Shown here piece by piece: positions 30,737 through 40,779 of a stretch of 64,000 nt of DNA. The notes under the pieces were generated by a model, which was not told the origin of the DNA, ran no database searches, and worked only from the letters and a program-made list of their open reading frames with translations. The position numbers and the translations under genes are program-made. Position 1 is the first letter of the stretch. Each line of letters starts with the position of its first letter. Source of the DNA: Marinococcus sp. PL1-022 (GTDB lineage Bacteria > Bacillota > Bacilli > Bacillales > Marinococcaceae); the NCBI RefSeq assembly GCF_033845285.1, contig NZ_JAWXCX010000001.1:2619495-2683494 (forward strand). Direction: 5' to 3'.

Positions 30737-31480
30737 CTATGCCCGCTTAGTCAGTCTTGAACTAGTTTTAGAATTTTTTGATTTTATTGCACCATCATTC
30801 TCTTCTTTAGACATAAATGGGACAACGCCTAATATTGGCAAAGCTAATTCTTTTTCTACATCTTGTTCATTTTTTATTGATTTATCCATATATTCAAGTA
30901 TAAAAGCTAAACCAATACCCGCCATTAAGCCTATGAAAATTGATATAATTAGGTTTAAGATTGGCTGAGGCGAAGTTGGGCTATCGCTATTTTCTATTTG
31001 AGCTTGTGATAAAATACTGACATTATCTACTTCCATAATACCAGGAATTTCTTCTTCAAAAGTTTCCGTAAGTGCATTAACTAAAGCTACAGCTTGTTCT
31101 GGATCTGAATCTTCTACAGTTATATTAGCCACTTGAGAATCTTGTTCAGCAGAAACATTAATTTTATTTCGAAGTTCCCCTACTGAAATAGGCTCTTCCA
31201 TTTCTTCAATTACTAATTCCAAAATAGCAGGGCTCGTTATAATTACTCCATATGTATTAATAAATTCTCGGTTAGATTCTAATTCCTGAGAAGTTATAGC
31301 ATCTTCATTGTTTTGCGCTTGATTTACTAGCACCTGTGTTGAAGCTTCATATTGAGGGGTTATTAAAAAAAAGGTTGCTAAAGCACTCAAACTAAGCGCT
31401 ACTAAAATAGTTCCTATAATAATACCCAACCTTTTTTTTATTGTGCGAAAAATTTGATGAACATTAATTGTTTCTTCCAT
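30737..31480 (-). CDS. polysaccharide chain-length regulator (Wzz/CapA/YveK type)
   Basis: 247 residues from ATG 31480 (TTGGAGG upstream); the frame is open a little further. Two membrane helices (about 22-42 and 180-200) flank an extracytoplasmic coiled region; the SPTSPQPILN motif before helix 2 is the proline-rich Wzz signature. In Gram-positives this adaptor activates a tyrosine kinase (CapB/YwqD), which here is not encoded next to it. It is the last gene of the AT-rich polysaccharide cluster, separated by 388 bp and possibly with its own promoter. Clearly paralogous to the protein at 48286. Confidence 0.88.
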   Translation of the reverse strand: MEETINVHQIFRTIKKRLGIIIGTILVALSLSALATFFLITPQYEASTQVLVNQAQNNEDAITSQELESNREFINTYGVIITSPAILELVIEEMEEPISVGELRNKINVSAEQDSQVANITVEDSDPEQAVALVNALTETFEEEIPGIMEVDNVSILSQAQIENSDSPTSPQPILNLIISIFIGLMAGIGLAFILEYMDKSIKNEQDVEKELALPILGVVPFMSKEENDGAIKSKNSKTSSRLTKRA

Positions 31481-31868
31481 AATTATCCTCCAAGGTAAAA
31501 TTGTTTTCATTTAGGCTATGTTCTTTTATTTTTGTTCAAATAAAATTTATTAGATTTAATTCACTGTAAGATTTATTTTCATAATTTATTGTTGTAGTAT
31601 TTTACATTAAAATTCATCTTTTCTAGGCCATGAATAATTTGCGAATTTTCATCTAATCATTACTTAATTATACACTATAAATACTCATACTTGTCATTAG
31701 TTCTTACATTTATAAAATTCCCTAATACATTTCCAATTGAAACACATGCCAAGAACTATTAGCTATTTACTGACAAGCATACTGTTAGCATATTTATTTC
31801 TTAATTACCATACATAATGAATGTAAATTATGAAAGAATCAGGGTTTAATTTAAAGGACTTTTAATTT
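31481..31868. other. AT-rich spacer with possible promoter for the chain-length gene
   Basis: No coding frame of note. On the minus strand TATAAT at 31667-31672 has ATGACA 19 bases upstream (31692-31697); spacing is poor, so the promoter call is weak. No clear terminator after the wzx gene. Confidence 0.3.
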
Positions 31869-33113
31869 TTAATGGTTACTGACTTTACTAGCTCTATAAA
31901 TTAGCAACATACGAACTAGTTCAGCTCCTAGAGTAGAAATGATCGCTCCATAAATTCCTATTACCGGAATTAATGCGAAGTTAATTCCAATATTCACAGC
32001 CGCTGCAATAGTACTACTAGTAGCAATAGATTTTGTTCTTTTACTATAAAACAATTTAGCTACTGGAATAAAATAAAGCCCTTTAACTATTTGACCTAAT
32101 ATTAATACGGGAATTAACCAAATCGCTGAATTATAAGCGTTTGAAGATAATAGTGCAGCTCCTACCATTGCAATTGGAATGGATAGTAGACCGCATGCAA
32201 TAACTATCCAAAAGAAAATATTTAATAAACGGTCAGCTTCAATTATTTTTTCTTCTTTCCTTAGTTTAGTGTACCTTGGAGATAATGCGTTATTAATCCC
32301 TTGATAAAATAAAGAGAGCACCATAGAAACTTGTACAGCCAAAGCATAAATACCTATCTCTTCTAAGCTTACAAATTTTTCTAATATTACCCTGTCTGAA
32401 GATTTAATAATCCATCCACTAGCCACATGAGGTAGTAAGGGGATACTAAAAATTAAACTATATTTTATATAAGTAAAGTTAAACGAAAGTTTCAGAAATT
32501 GACTTTGTTTTATTAATAGAATTGCTACAACAATTGCCGATATAATGAATTGAGATAATAAAGCACTTTCAGGTCCAAGTCCACGAAAAACTATAAAATA
32601 AATGCTTAATAACATTATCAGACTAGCTTTTAATAGATTGACAATAACAAATGAACTTGCCTTTTCTTGAGCTCGTAAAAGTGACATTGGTAAAGCAAAT
32701 AAAGCATTTAACCATGCAATTCCTATCATCATATAATAAAATGGAGTTATAGCTATAGCACTAAACAAAATAGTGCCTAATGGTTGTGCAAAAAATACAA
32801 GTAAAACAGCACTTACTGTTGAGAATAGAAAAACAAATATAAATATTGATCCTAAATATTCTTTTTGTTTGTTTAAATCATTCAAATAATCATAATAAAA
32901 TCTTGTTACCGCCCCCTGGAGAGAAAGCACTAAAAAGACTTGAAACATTCCTATAAGCGTTTGTACTGTAGTTAACGTGCCGTATTCTGCAGGTGAAAGG
33001 TAATTAGTATACACTGGCAGCATAATAAACCCTATTAGCGGAGTCATCATAGAGCCTACAGTATACATAACAGAGTTCTTAAAAAATTTACTTTTCATAA
33101 GTTTTGAGAGCAT
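31869..33113 (-). CDS. wzx: polysaccharide repeat-unit flippase (Wzx-like)
   Basis: 414 residues, twelve or so helices, AAGGAGC upstream of the ATG. The N-terminal FFKNSVMYTVGSMMTPLIGFIMLPVYTNYLSPAEYG (residues about 10-45; begins SVMYTVGS) is a textbook PF01943 beginning. It should flip undecaprenyl-linked repeat units across the membrane for Wzy polymerisation. AT-rich codon use, matching the rest of this cluster and unlike the flippase of the second cluster at 55546. Confidence 0.9.
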   Translation of the reverse strand: MLSKLMKSKFFKNSVMYTVGSMMTPLIGFIMLPVYTNYLSPAEYGTLTTVQTLIGMFQVFLVLSLQGAVTRFYYDYLNDLNKQKEYLGSIFIFVFLFSTVSAVLLVFFAQPLGTILFSAIAITPFYYMMIGIAWLNALFALPMSLLRAQEKASSFVIVNLLKASLIMLLSIYFIVFRGLGPESALLSQFIISAIVVAILLIKQSQFLKLSFNFTYIKYSLIFSIPLLPHVASGWIIKSSDRVILEKFVSLEEIGIYALAVQVSMVLSLFYQGINNALSPRYTKLRKEEKIIEADRLLNIFFWIVIACGLLSIPIAMVGAALLSSNAYNSAIWLIPVLILGQIVKGLYFIPVAKLFYSKRTKSIATSSTIAAAVNIGINFALIPVIGIYGAIISTLGAELVRMLLIYRASKVSNH

Positions 33114-33176
33114 AATTAGCTTGCTCCTTAATAGATTTCTAAAAGGTTCAAAAATGTTATTAAACCCTCATAAATA

Positions 33177-34367
33177 TTATTCAGAAGATTTTTCAATTCT
33201 ATTTCTTGATATCTCATTCACTAGATTTTTATAGAAAGCACTACCAACAAAGCAGTTCTTTTTGTTCACTTTTTCATAAACTTTCTTAACATCAAGTGGA
33301 TCGTTTAAGGTTTGTGCTAATTTATCAATTAGTTTAGATTGGAAATTTTTTTCGTTAACCTTGACCACTCTATCAGTAATACCTAACTCCTCATATAAGT
33401 CATCAATTTTTTTGTAACTTGAGAGAGCTATAGTAGGTATATTTTGAGAAATTGCACAGACATTACTATGGAACCGCATGCCTAAAATAATTGTGCATTT
33501 TTGGTACAAACTAAATATATAATCTTCAGCGCCCTCACCAGTAAGTAATGGCGCAGTTTTAATTCTAAACCTTAAGTGCTTATCATCAATATAAGTCATT
33601 AAATCATATATTGCTTTTAAATCACTATATATATGTGGAAATAGTAAAATATTGTATTCCTTATTATTTGATAAGAAATCGTTCAGTACTTTTCCCAGCC
33701 CCGACATATATTCTTCGTAAGAAATCGTATTTTCTAGAGAAGTATTAAAACGCACTTCACTCATATCTGAAACTACATTAATTCCTATTAGTTTTTGGCC
33801 CCAAAGATTTTCTGTATTAATTTCTGTATTAAACTCCGCAAAGAAGGCCCCGTCTGGAACTATATTAATTTTCTCAGCATATTCTTTTCCATATAACTTA
33901 TCGATAGTCTTATAGGACCCATCATTTCTCAAAGAAATGTAAATTCTTGAAGAACTAAGAGAATAGTCTAAAAAACGCTTGAATTTGTCTATAGCTTCCT
34001 GAGAAGCGCCTTTAGCAATATCGCATCCTAAACTATTAAATAAAATAGGAGTTTCAATTTTTTCAAGCGCACTATTGCTTATATTTATAGTAGTCCCTGT
34101 AACAGAGTAATCCCACTTAAGTTCAAAAAAGTTACCCCCACCAACAACTACTAAATCATATTCATTACAAGTATTGATAAATTCATCACTTTCAAAAGAT
34201 CTTAGATTCCAGGAACGATAAAAATCTCTCATTTCTATTTCTTCAAACTGAACTTCACCAGGATAATAGTATTCAAACATTTTTCTGAAACCTTTGTGGT
34301 TGGCATTATCGCCGATATTACCATGGAAACTAGCTATATGTAATACATGGAATGGTTTCTCCAACAT
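33177..34367 (-). CDS. polysaccharide pyruvyl transferase family protein
   Basis: 396 residues. PF04230 features: N-terminal HIASFHGNIGDNANHKG, the VVVGGGNFFELKWDYS glycine loop, and C-terminal ILGMRFHSNVCAISQNIPTIALSSYKK containing the GxRxH motif of this family (CsaB/WcaK type). Members transfer pyruvate from phosphoenolpyruvate to sugars as ketals, giving acidic polymers, though some relatives have other roles. The start overlaps the end of neuA by one base. It is cytoplasmic and probably decorates the repeat unit of this cluster. Confidence 0.82.
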   Translation of the reverse strand: MLEKPFHVLHIASFHGNIGDNANHKGFRKMFEYYYPGEVQFEEIEMRDFYRSWNLRSFESDEFINTCNEYDLVVVGGGNFFELKWDYSVTGTTINISNSALEKIETPILFNSLGCDIAKGASQEAIDKFKRFLDYSLSSSRIYISLRNDGSYKTIDKLYGKEYAEKINIVPDGAFFAEFNTEINTENLWGQKLIGINVVSDMSEVRFNTSLENTISYEEYMSGLGKVLNDFLSNNKEYNILLFPHIYSDLKAIYDLMTYIDDKHLRFRIKTAPLLTGEGAEDYIFSLYQKCTIILGMRFHSNVCAISQNIPTIALSSYKKIDDLYEELGITDRVVKVNEKNFQSKLIDKLAQTLNDPLDVKKVYEKVNKKNCFVGSAFYKNLVNEISRNRIEKSSE

Positions 34368-35080
34368 TATTCAGCCTTTCCTTCCCTAATTAGATTATTA
34401 AGTTTCAATGTAAAAATTTCCAAATCAACTGGTTCGTCTATATCTACATTATACTTTCTGTCCATTATGTAATAGTGCTCAATATCATTTAAACTTAAAT
34501 TTCCTAAAACCTCTTCTGTATTTGCAATATAAATAGAGCCATTCACTAAAAAAGTATCCGGGAAGTCCTGCCTTCTTAATGTACTTGAAGTATTCAAAAA
34601 CCTTTTTAAGTTCCCGTCTTTTCCTATTGTTCTCATTAAAATAGGATGCTCTTCCACAGGAGAAACACTTAAAATATTATTTAAACCCTCTATTAACATT
34701 TTTTCGATAGCTTCATCAATATGAAAAGCTTGTCTTAATGGCTGGGTCGGCTGTAACAAAACTATATAGTCAAAATGTTCATCTATCTCTTTCAATTTTT
34801 CAATAGTATAGATTACCGCATCAATAGTAGGGCTCGTATCTTCTGATAGAGAAGAAGGCCTTAAAAACGGAGAAATTGCTCCAGAAGTTATCGCATGTGA
34901 TTGAATTTCTTCAGAATCAGTACTTACTATAACTTGATCTATATATTTGGAAGATTTTGCTGCATCGATAGAATACTGGATCAAACTTTTACCTTTCACT
35001 TCAACCAAATTTTTCCTTGGTATCCCTTTACTTCCACCTCGAGCAGGTATAATAGCTAAAAATCTTAAATCGTTTTGCAT
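34367..35080 (-). CDS. neuA: CMP-N-acetylneuraminate cytidylyltransferase
   Basis: 237 residues. N-terminal FLAIIPARGGSKGIPRKN is the CTP-binding loop of CMP-sialic acid synthetases, followed by VIVSTDSEEI and LLQPTQPLR. It activates sialic acid with CTP to CMP-sialic acid, the donor for sialyltransferases. It follows neuB and neuC in the same direction and close spacing, completing the pathway. Length matches the single-domain bacterial enzyme. PseF/LegF homologues have similar motifs, but the neighbouring NeuC and NeuB point to N-acetylneuraminate. Confidence 0.9.
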   Translation of the reverse strand: MQNDLRFLAIIPARGGSKGIPRKNLVEVKGKSLIQYSIDAAKSSKYIDQVIVSTDSEEIQSHAITSGAISPFLRPSSLSEDTSPTIDAVIYTIEKLKEIDEHFDYIVLLQPTQPLRQAFHIDEAIEKMLIEGLNNILSVSPVEEHPILMRTIGKDGNLKRFLNTSSTLRRQDFPDTFLVNGSIYIANTEEVLGNLSLNDIEHYYIMDRKYNVDIDEPVDLEIFTLKLNNLIREGKAE

Positions 35081-35109
35081 CCATTTTCACCTCATTACTT
35101 CAGCGCTCG

Positions 35110-36249
35110 TTACAGGGAAAAGTTAATATCTTGAAAACTTTTTTGAGAAGGCTTAGACCATATATTTTCTTTTTCTAGCACTTCAATAAATAGTTCTGCA
35201 CTATTTCCCTCTCCATAAAATACATTTGTTTCTACTTGCATGTTTTCAACATATTTAATAGCTTCAAGAATATTTTTTGCTTCTGCCTCAACATTAATAA
35301 TATGATTACTATTTAATTGTTGATATCTGCCCTTTTGCCTTGAACCGATATCAATGGCAGGGACTTGATAAACACCACTTTCTCTGACGCCAGCACTGGA
35401 ATTCCCAATAATAAATTTAGCATTCTTTAAAAAAGTTAAAAAATACTCAAAACGAATTGAAGGGAACACTTTAAATTTCTCATTATTTTCCAGGTTTTTT
35501 ATTTCATCAAGAATAACTGAGGTTCCTTCATCGTTATTGGGATAGACAATAATGTAATTTTTCTCAGACTCTAAAAGACTTTGTATCACACTTTTAATAT
35601 CTTCCCGTAATTTCTCCAATTCAGTAGTAACCGGATGATACATGAATATAGCATATTCAGAAAAAGGAATATCATATCTATCCATAGCTTTGTTGATTGA
35701 AGGCAAAGTGCTTGAAAACATTACGTCTACATCTGGGGAACCAATAATATAAATAGAATCTTTTGGCTCTCCTAGTTGCAGCACTCGTTGTTCAGCTTCT
35801 TTATTAGAAACGAGATGAAGATGAGAAAGCTTAGTTACTGCATGCCTTATTGACTCATCAATAGTACCCGATACTTCGCCCCCTTCTATATGAAGTACTT
35901 TAATATTATTAAATGCCCCGACTATAGCACCGGCAAGAGCTTCTAAACGATCTCCATGAATAATTATTATATCCGGCTTAGTTTCAGAAACATAGTTGCT
36001 AAAACCCAAAATAGTATTACTTAAAGTAATATCCATGCCCGCACCCAATTGTTGATTTATATATTTATAGATATTCTCAAAGCCATCTCGCTCTACTTCA
36101 TGGTATGTTGAGCCATAAGTTGATAGCATATGCATCCCTGTCACAAAAATATGAGCTTCAAAATCGTTATTATCCTCCACTTGTTGAACCAAAGTTTTCA
36201 TTTTTCCATAATCCGCTCTCGTGCCTGTAAGAAATACAACTTTTTTCAT
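35110..36249 (-). CDS. neuC: UDP-N-acetylglucosamine 2-epimerase (hydrolysing), ManNAc-forming
   Basis: 379 residues. FLTGTRADYGKMKTLV at the start, IIIHGDRLEALAGAIVGA, HIEGGEVSGTIDESIRHAVTKLSH and FIIGNSSAGVRE are the conserved blocks; by recall they follow the Neisseria/E. coli NeuC (SiaA) sequences very closely, including the C-terminal SQKSFQDIN end. It converts UDP-GlcNAc to ManNAc plus UDP, the first step of sialic acid synthesis. Located between neuB and neuA. GAGGTG precedes the ATG. Confidence 0.92.
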   Translation of the reverse strand: MKKVVFLTGTRADYGKMKTLVQQVEDNNDFEAHIFVTGMHMLSTYGSTYHEVERDGFENIYKYINQQLGAGMDITLSNTILGFSNYVSETKPDIIIIHGDRLEALAGAIVGAFNNIKVLHIEGGEVSGTIDESIRHAVTKLSHLHLVSNKEAEQRVLQLGEPKDSIYIIGSPDVDVMFSSTLPSINKAMDRYDIPFSEYAIFMYHPVTTELEKLREDIKSVIQSLLESEKNYIIVYPNNDEGTSVILDEIKNLENNEKFKVFPSIRFEYFLTFLKNAKFIIGNSSAGVRESGVYQVPAIDIGSRQKGRYQQLNSNHIINVEAEAKNILEAIKYVENMQVETNVFYGEGNSAELFIEVLEKENIWSKPSQKSFQDINFSL

Positions 36250-36259
36250 TAGTTACACC

Positions 36260-37303
36260 TCAATTTTCTATATCTTCCCATGAAACATGCTGATCACTTT
36301 CTATATTCTTATTCGCACTTTTCCCAAGCAATTCATTGTAATATTCAGCTTTAATTTCGCCGGTGCCTGGCCGTTTCACCCATATATTTTCTTTTGTAAA
36401 CGGTTGACCAACTTTTATATCTTTTATAGTCACAACTGTAGCGAAAGCAAAGTCACTAGTTACTTCTTCTTCCGGAGCAGCTTCTTTTTTTCCGCCTCTC
36501 ATTAAATAAACTTCATTAGAACTAGTAATCAACTCATTTAAACTTTGAGGTGTCATGGAGCATTCAATATCCGGACCTTCACGTTCCATGCTGTCAGTAA
36601 AATGACGTTCTAAAATAGAAGCACCTAAGCTAACAGCTGCTATACAAGCGTTATTGTTTATAGTGTGATCAGATAGGCCGATTACTTTATCTGGAAAAGC
36701 ATGTGCTAATTCTTCCATAGCTCCAAGGCGGACTAGGTGAGGCGGAGTCGGATATAAATTAGTAGTATGAAGCAAAGCGAAATCAACTTTATGTTTTTCG
36801 AGAATTTTTACAGCTTTCTTAACGCTCTCTATATCATTCATACCAGTAGAAACAATCATTGGTTTACCAAACGAAGCAATGTGCTCTAATAATGGATAAT
36901 TATTCATTTCTCCTGAACCTATTTTATATGCAGTTACTCCCATTCTTTCTAATCGATCAGCCGCCGCTCGCGAAAAAGGAGTACTAATAAATATCATGTC
37001 TTTACTTTCTACATACTCTTTAAACTCGATTTCTTCTTCTTCAGATAAAGCACTACTTTCCATAACGTCATAAATTGACTTATCTGTGTTTCCTGGTATG
37101 ACTTTTTTAGCTTCTTTACTCATTTCGTCTTCTACGACATGAGTTTGATGCTTAATAACTTCTGCTCCAGCTAAATATGCGGCGTCCACCATTTCAAATG
37201 CCGTTTCTAATGAACCACCATGATTAATTCCAACCTCTGCGATGACAAGAGGAGGATAGTTTAAACCAATTTTTCTATTATTAATATTAATTGTATTACT
37301 CAT
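36260..37303 (-). CDS. neuB: N-acetylneuraminate synthase
   Basis: 347 residues: NeuB TIM barrel (about 15-260) with [22 protein letters not shown]... (from residue 21), [25 protein letters not shown], and a C-terminal SAF antifreeze-like domain (about 285-347). By recall it follows the meningococcal NeuB almost block for block, so Neu5Ac rather than legionaminic or pseudaminic acid is the likely product. It condenses ManNAc with phosphoenolpyruvate in the cytoplasm. AAAGGTGG upstream of the ATG. Confidence 0.93.
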   Translation of the reverse strand: MSNTININNRKIGLNYPPLVIAEVGINHGGSLETAFEMVDAAYLAGAEVIKHQTHVVEDEMSKEAKKVIPGNTDKSIYDVMESSALSEEEEIEFKEYVESKDMIFISTPFSRAAADRLERMGVTAYKIGSGEMNNYPLLEHIASFGKPMIVSTGMNDIESVKKAVKILEKHKVDFALLHTTNLYPTPPHLVRLGAMEELAHAFPDKVIGLSDHTINNNACIAAVSLGASILERHFTDSMEREGPDIECSMTPQSLNELITSSNEVYLMRGGKKEAAPEEEVTSDFAFATVVTIKDIKVGQPFTKENIWVKRPGTGEIKAEYYNELLGKSANKNIESDQHVSWEDIEN

Positions 37304-37360
37304 TGCCCTTCCACCTTTCTGTAAATGACTATCTCCTTTTCAAAAATCCACGATTATTTT

Positions 37361-38449
37361 TCAATTTTGACTTGAAATGATATCCTCAATTTCTGAAAAA
37401 TTTTCCAATATTTTTATATTAAATAACTCAATCATTTGGTAACTTAAACTCTGGTTAGGGGATTTGGCAAAAAATTGTTTATATAAAGAAAAGCATTCGA
37501 TGCCATACCATTTATTTATATAGTAACATGCAGAAGAATACCCAGTTAAAACAAAATCTACATTCACTTTTGCTGGAATTAATTCAGCTGGTATATGATA
37601 TTCTTCTATTATAGTAACAGAAGGATTTTCAATATATCTTTTATATTTTTCCAATCTTTCACTTGGGTGAGGTTTTATTATTAATTTAATGCTTCCATAA
37701 TTAAAAAGTTGATTAAAAAAATTTTCTAAAGCTAATTTTTCTTCTTGAAATGAAAGACTTTTAAACTCTGAAAATGGCTGCCCAATATAGAGTATGGTAG
37801 TACAGCTTTTAAAATTCTTTTTGCTCAAGTTTATGGTGTTAATATTAAAATAATCGTATAAGCTTTCAATATTAATAGCACTTACTTCATGCATACCCAT
37901 AGGACTTATCAGTTTTTTTTCTCTTTTTTCTTTAGGTAAATGATCAGGGAAACTAGCCATTATCTCATCTACTTTTGAATTCATTCCTTGGTATTGATAA
38001 ATATATTTAGGATAAGAAAGCAGACCTCTTTTCAATATATTTTGTTTGATATAATTATTTTCATTATTATTAATTTTATATAAGCCCATACCTTCTTCTA
38101 ACATTATAATTTTCACTTTATTTTTATAAGCAGAATTTATTAATGCTTGATTAATAATGTCATTGTCTTTAAACACAATTAAATTAGTGGTTTTAGAATT
38201 TTGTAAGTATTTTTTTGCTATTTGAATGTTTTTTTTATTTTTCAATGCTATTTGAACTCTATTCGTTGCTTTTTCATTTCGATTAATGATCAAGCTTTTA
38301 TCGAAAGTTTGATCATCTTTAATTATTTTAGGAAGAGCGGAATTTATTGAATAACAAATAATTTCAGCATTTTTTATATCATGTTTTTTTATATAAAGCT
38401 TACTAATCATTAAATGAAAAACTGTACTAATTGAAAAGACTGTTTTCAT
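37361..38449 (-). CDS. putative sialyltransferase (GT38/GT52-like motifs)
   Basis: About 362 residues from ATG 38449; a GTG 15 bases upstream is also possible and neither start has a good site. Three motifs shared by bacterial sialyltransferases of the GT38/52/80 type are present in order: the acidic-acidic-Gly motif in LEEGMGLY (about 118-120), the HP motif in IKPHPSE (about 261-262) and the Ser-Ser motif in TGYSSACYY (about 305-306). It sits directly after neuB in position, next to the polymerase gene, and is very AT-rich. It should transfer sialic acid from CMP-sialic acid; whether it makes poly-sialic acid or adds single residues is unknown. Confidence 0.72.
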   Translation of the reverse strand: MKTVFSISTVFHLMISKLYIKKHDIKNAEIICYSINSALPKIIKDDQTFDKSLIINRNEKATNRVQIALKNKKNIQIAKKYLQNSKTTNLIVFKDNDIINQALINSAYKNKVKIIMLEEGMGLYKINNNENNYIKQNILKRGLLSYPKYIYQYQGMNSKVDEIMASFPDHLPKEKREKKLISPMGMHEVSAINIESLYDYFNINTINLSKKNFKSCTTILYIGQPFSEFKSLSFQEEKLALENFFNQLFNYGSIKLIIKPHPSERLEKYKRYIENPSVTIIEEYHIPAELIPAKVNVDFVLTGYSSACYYINKWYGIECFSLYKQFFAKSPNQSLSYQMIELFNIKILENFSEIEDIISSQN

Positions 38450-38502
38450 ACCCACACAAACCACGCTCTTTCTAATAACAAAAATATGATAATTAAGTAA
38501 CC

Positions 38503-39630
38503 TTAATTACTAGCTTCCTTACTTAAATTATTTTTCACTTTACTAACGTCATCAATAAATACAAATGTGTACAATAGGATTGCTATAAATATAAAATCAA
38601 ATCTTCCAGTGAAAATAACCGTGTCTGTCATTCCTCTCAATAAAAATATCATTAATAATATAAATGGAAAAAATTGTTTTCTGACAAAAAGTTTCACACA
38701 ACTTATTAATAATAAAGCATATATAATCAACATGAATATCCCTAAATGAAAGTGACCATCTAAAAAGCTATTATGCAAGTTTTCAAAACCAAAAAACAAA
38801 TGTTGATCATTAGCGTTAAAACCTATGAGGAAGGATTGTATATTTAATTCATCAAAAAAATCTTTCCAAATTTCTATACGAACATTATCGAAAAAACTTT
38901 CCCTCGTTCCTCCTCTTGTAGCAATACTTATACTTATCTCTTCTAAATTTTTTAAAAGTCTTTCAGTAAAAATTAACAAAGCAAAACCTAAACCCATGAT
39001 CATTAAATATTTTTGCTTTAAATTAAATTTATACAAAGCAACTAATAATAGTACTATTATAGCTGTAATGATTCCTGCTCTTCCTGAACTCCAAAAACTA
39101 ACTATCAATGTTATTATGGCGGGATGTATTATTATATTTTTTTTCCTGAAATATCTTGCTAAATAAATTGAAATAACAAGTGAAAGCACAACAAAGTTAA
39201 CTACATTTTCACTCCAAGTAATCACTTCACTCGCTTCTACTCCCCTTAAAAATTGAAAAAACAAGTATGCATTAGCAATGTAAAAAATAATTAAGAGCAA
39301 ATTATCTCCTAGTTTTCCTTTCAATAAATACAATGCAAAACCTAGCTGTGAAAGGATTAATAATGTATTTCTCAAAAGCTCATAAGATATTTCACTGAAG
39401 TAAAGTGTTTTTATTGACGAAAATAAAATTAAAATAAAACAAAAAAACAATACATATATATTTCTTTCGTATTTTATGATTGAGTATCTTATTAATATAA
39501 TAAGCCCTATTAATATAGAACCTAGGATTAAAACTTCTTGTTCCACTATATAGTAAATCAACAAAAGCAAGATCGATATAAAAAACAAAGGTATATTTAT
39601 TAAATCGTAAATTTTAAACAGTATTTTCAT
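38503..39630 (-). CDS. wzy: O-antigen/capsule repeat-unit polymerase (Wzy-like)
   Basis: 375 residues, about ten to eleven helices, extremely AT-rich. The SGRAGIITAIIVLL segment and the periplasmic-side NLHNSFLDGHFHLGI motif are typical of Wzy_C-type polymerases. It polymerises flipped repeat units. The ribosome site is weak, as is usual in this cluster. Sequence conservation of Wzy is low, so the call rests on topology, the HNSFL motif and cluster context. Confidence 0.8.
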   Translation of the reverse strand: MKILFKIYDLINIPLFFISILLLLIYYIVEQEVLILGSILIGLIILIRYSIIKYERNIYVLFFCFILILFSSIKTLYFSEISYELLRNTLLILSQLGFALYLLKGKLGDNLLLIIFYIANAYLFFQFLRGVEASEVITWSENVVNFVVLSLVISIYLARYFRKKNIIIHPAIITLIVSFWSSGRAGIITAIIVLLLVALYKFNLKQKYLMIMGLGFALLIFTERLLKNLEEISISIATRGGTRESFFDNVRIEIWKDFFDELNIQSFLIGFNANDQHLFFGFENLHNSFLDGHFHLGIFMLIIYALLLISCVKLFVRKQFFPFILLMIFLLRGMTDTVIFTGRFDFIFIAILLYTFVFIDDVSKVKNNLSKEASN

Positions 39631-39648
39631 CTTAATTCACTACTTTTA

Positions 39649-40710
39649 TTAGTTATTGTAAAATTTTAGATGCTTTTTAAGTCTATTGACTGCTACTTCC
39701 CAGTTATTGTTTTCTAAAAAATCAATTGCGTTCTTTTTATCCCAGTTTTTCAATTTAGTTAATTGCTCATCAATAGTATTGTTTTCGTTTAGTACAATTC
39801 CTATTTTATATTTGCTCGTCATTTCTCCTAAAAAACCGATTTCTTTAGTCAAGATTGGTTTTTTTATGGTTGCAGCGTTATATGCAGTAAATGGAACAGA
39901 TTGATCATCATATACTCGCCAATAGAAATCAATATAATCACTCAACTCTTTTTCGTTAATATGAATTTTTTCATTTATAATAAGTACTTTCGAATGTTCT
40001 TTTAAGATCTCATATGCTTTTTTATTTCTTTCTTTCATTTCTTCACTTATTTCACCTACAAAAATTAAAAATATTTCATAAAAACTAGATTTATCTAACA
40101 AATTAATTGCTTCCTCATAAGAAATATTTTTTTTATTGGCTGAAGAAATACATAAACCAATTAAATATTTTTCTTGAGTATTCTTTTTGGCACAATTTAT
40201 AAAATCTTTTATCTTTTCTGTTGCTTCTTGATCTCTTTTTGTATTAGAAGGAAGATACGAGCCAAAAGTAATGTAATCTATCTTACTAGGTTTGATATTT
40301 AAATGTTTCTGTGCTTCTTTTATCAATAATTTATCAGTAACCAACACTTTTTTTGAAAATCGAACAATTAATTTTCTTCTTAAATTGGTTAAAAATGGAT
40401 GGTACTCTTTTGACTCTTTATCAACATTATGGCAAATCCAAATTAAATCCACTTTTAAAACTGCACATATTAAAATCGAAAAAATTTCTGCTAATATTCT
40501 TAGTATAGTTTTAAACAAAGATGGATAGTCATTTAAATATCTGTATATTAGCGTTTCAGGTCTTCCTTTAGTCATTATATTTTTTGTTAACACTAAAGGA
40601 GTAAGTATAGGGGAAGCACTCATTGTTTTCAGAGAATACTTTGAGTCCTTCATTCCTTCAGATAATTTTTTTGCTTTAATATCATCAAACTGAATTAAAC
40701 TATACTTCAT
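39649..40710 (-). CDS. glycosyltransferase-like protein, probable GT-B fold
   Basis: 353 residues from ATG 40710, preferred over a TTG nine bases upstream because AAAGAAG then lies about eight bases away. The N-terminal half has a hydrophobic patch followed by DLIWICHNVDKESKEYHPF, resembling the acceptor domain of GT4/GT-B enzymes; the C-terminal half contains FYWRVYDDQSVPFTAYNAATIKKPILT, resembling the donor-binding region where sugar transferases hold the nucleotide. No membrane span is certain. Probably adds one sugar of the repeat unit. Confidence 0.6.
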   Translation of the reverse strand: MKYSLIQFDDIKAKKLSEGMKDSKYSLKTMSASPILTPLVLTKNIMTKGRPETLIYRYLNDYPSLFKTILRILAEIFSILICAVLKVDLIWICHNVDKESKEYHPFLTNLRRKLIVRFSKKVLVTDKLLIKEAQKHLNIKPSKIDYITFGSYLPSNTKRDQEATEKIKDFINCAKKNTQEKYLIGLCISSANKKNISYEEAINLLDKSSFYEIFLIFVGEISEEMKERNKKAYEILKEHSKVLIINEKIHINEKELSDYIDFYWRVYDDQSVPFTAYNAATIKKPILTKEIGFLGEMTSKYKIGIVLNENNTIDEQLTKLKNWDKKNAIDFLENNNWEVAVNRLKKHLKFYNN

Positions 40711-40779
40711 TTTAATCAACTTCTTTCAAAATTTCTTTGCCATAATTAGGTGGAGCGTTTTAAAGTATTTTATATGTAA

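Noticed and set aside
36260-37303. Legionaminic or pseudaminic acid synthase
   Set aside because: Needed partner genes (LegB/LegC/LegH or PseB/PseC/PseG/PseH types) are absent and the NeuC neighbour makes ManNAc; Neu5Ac fits better.
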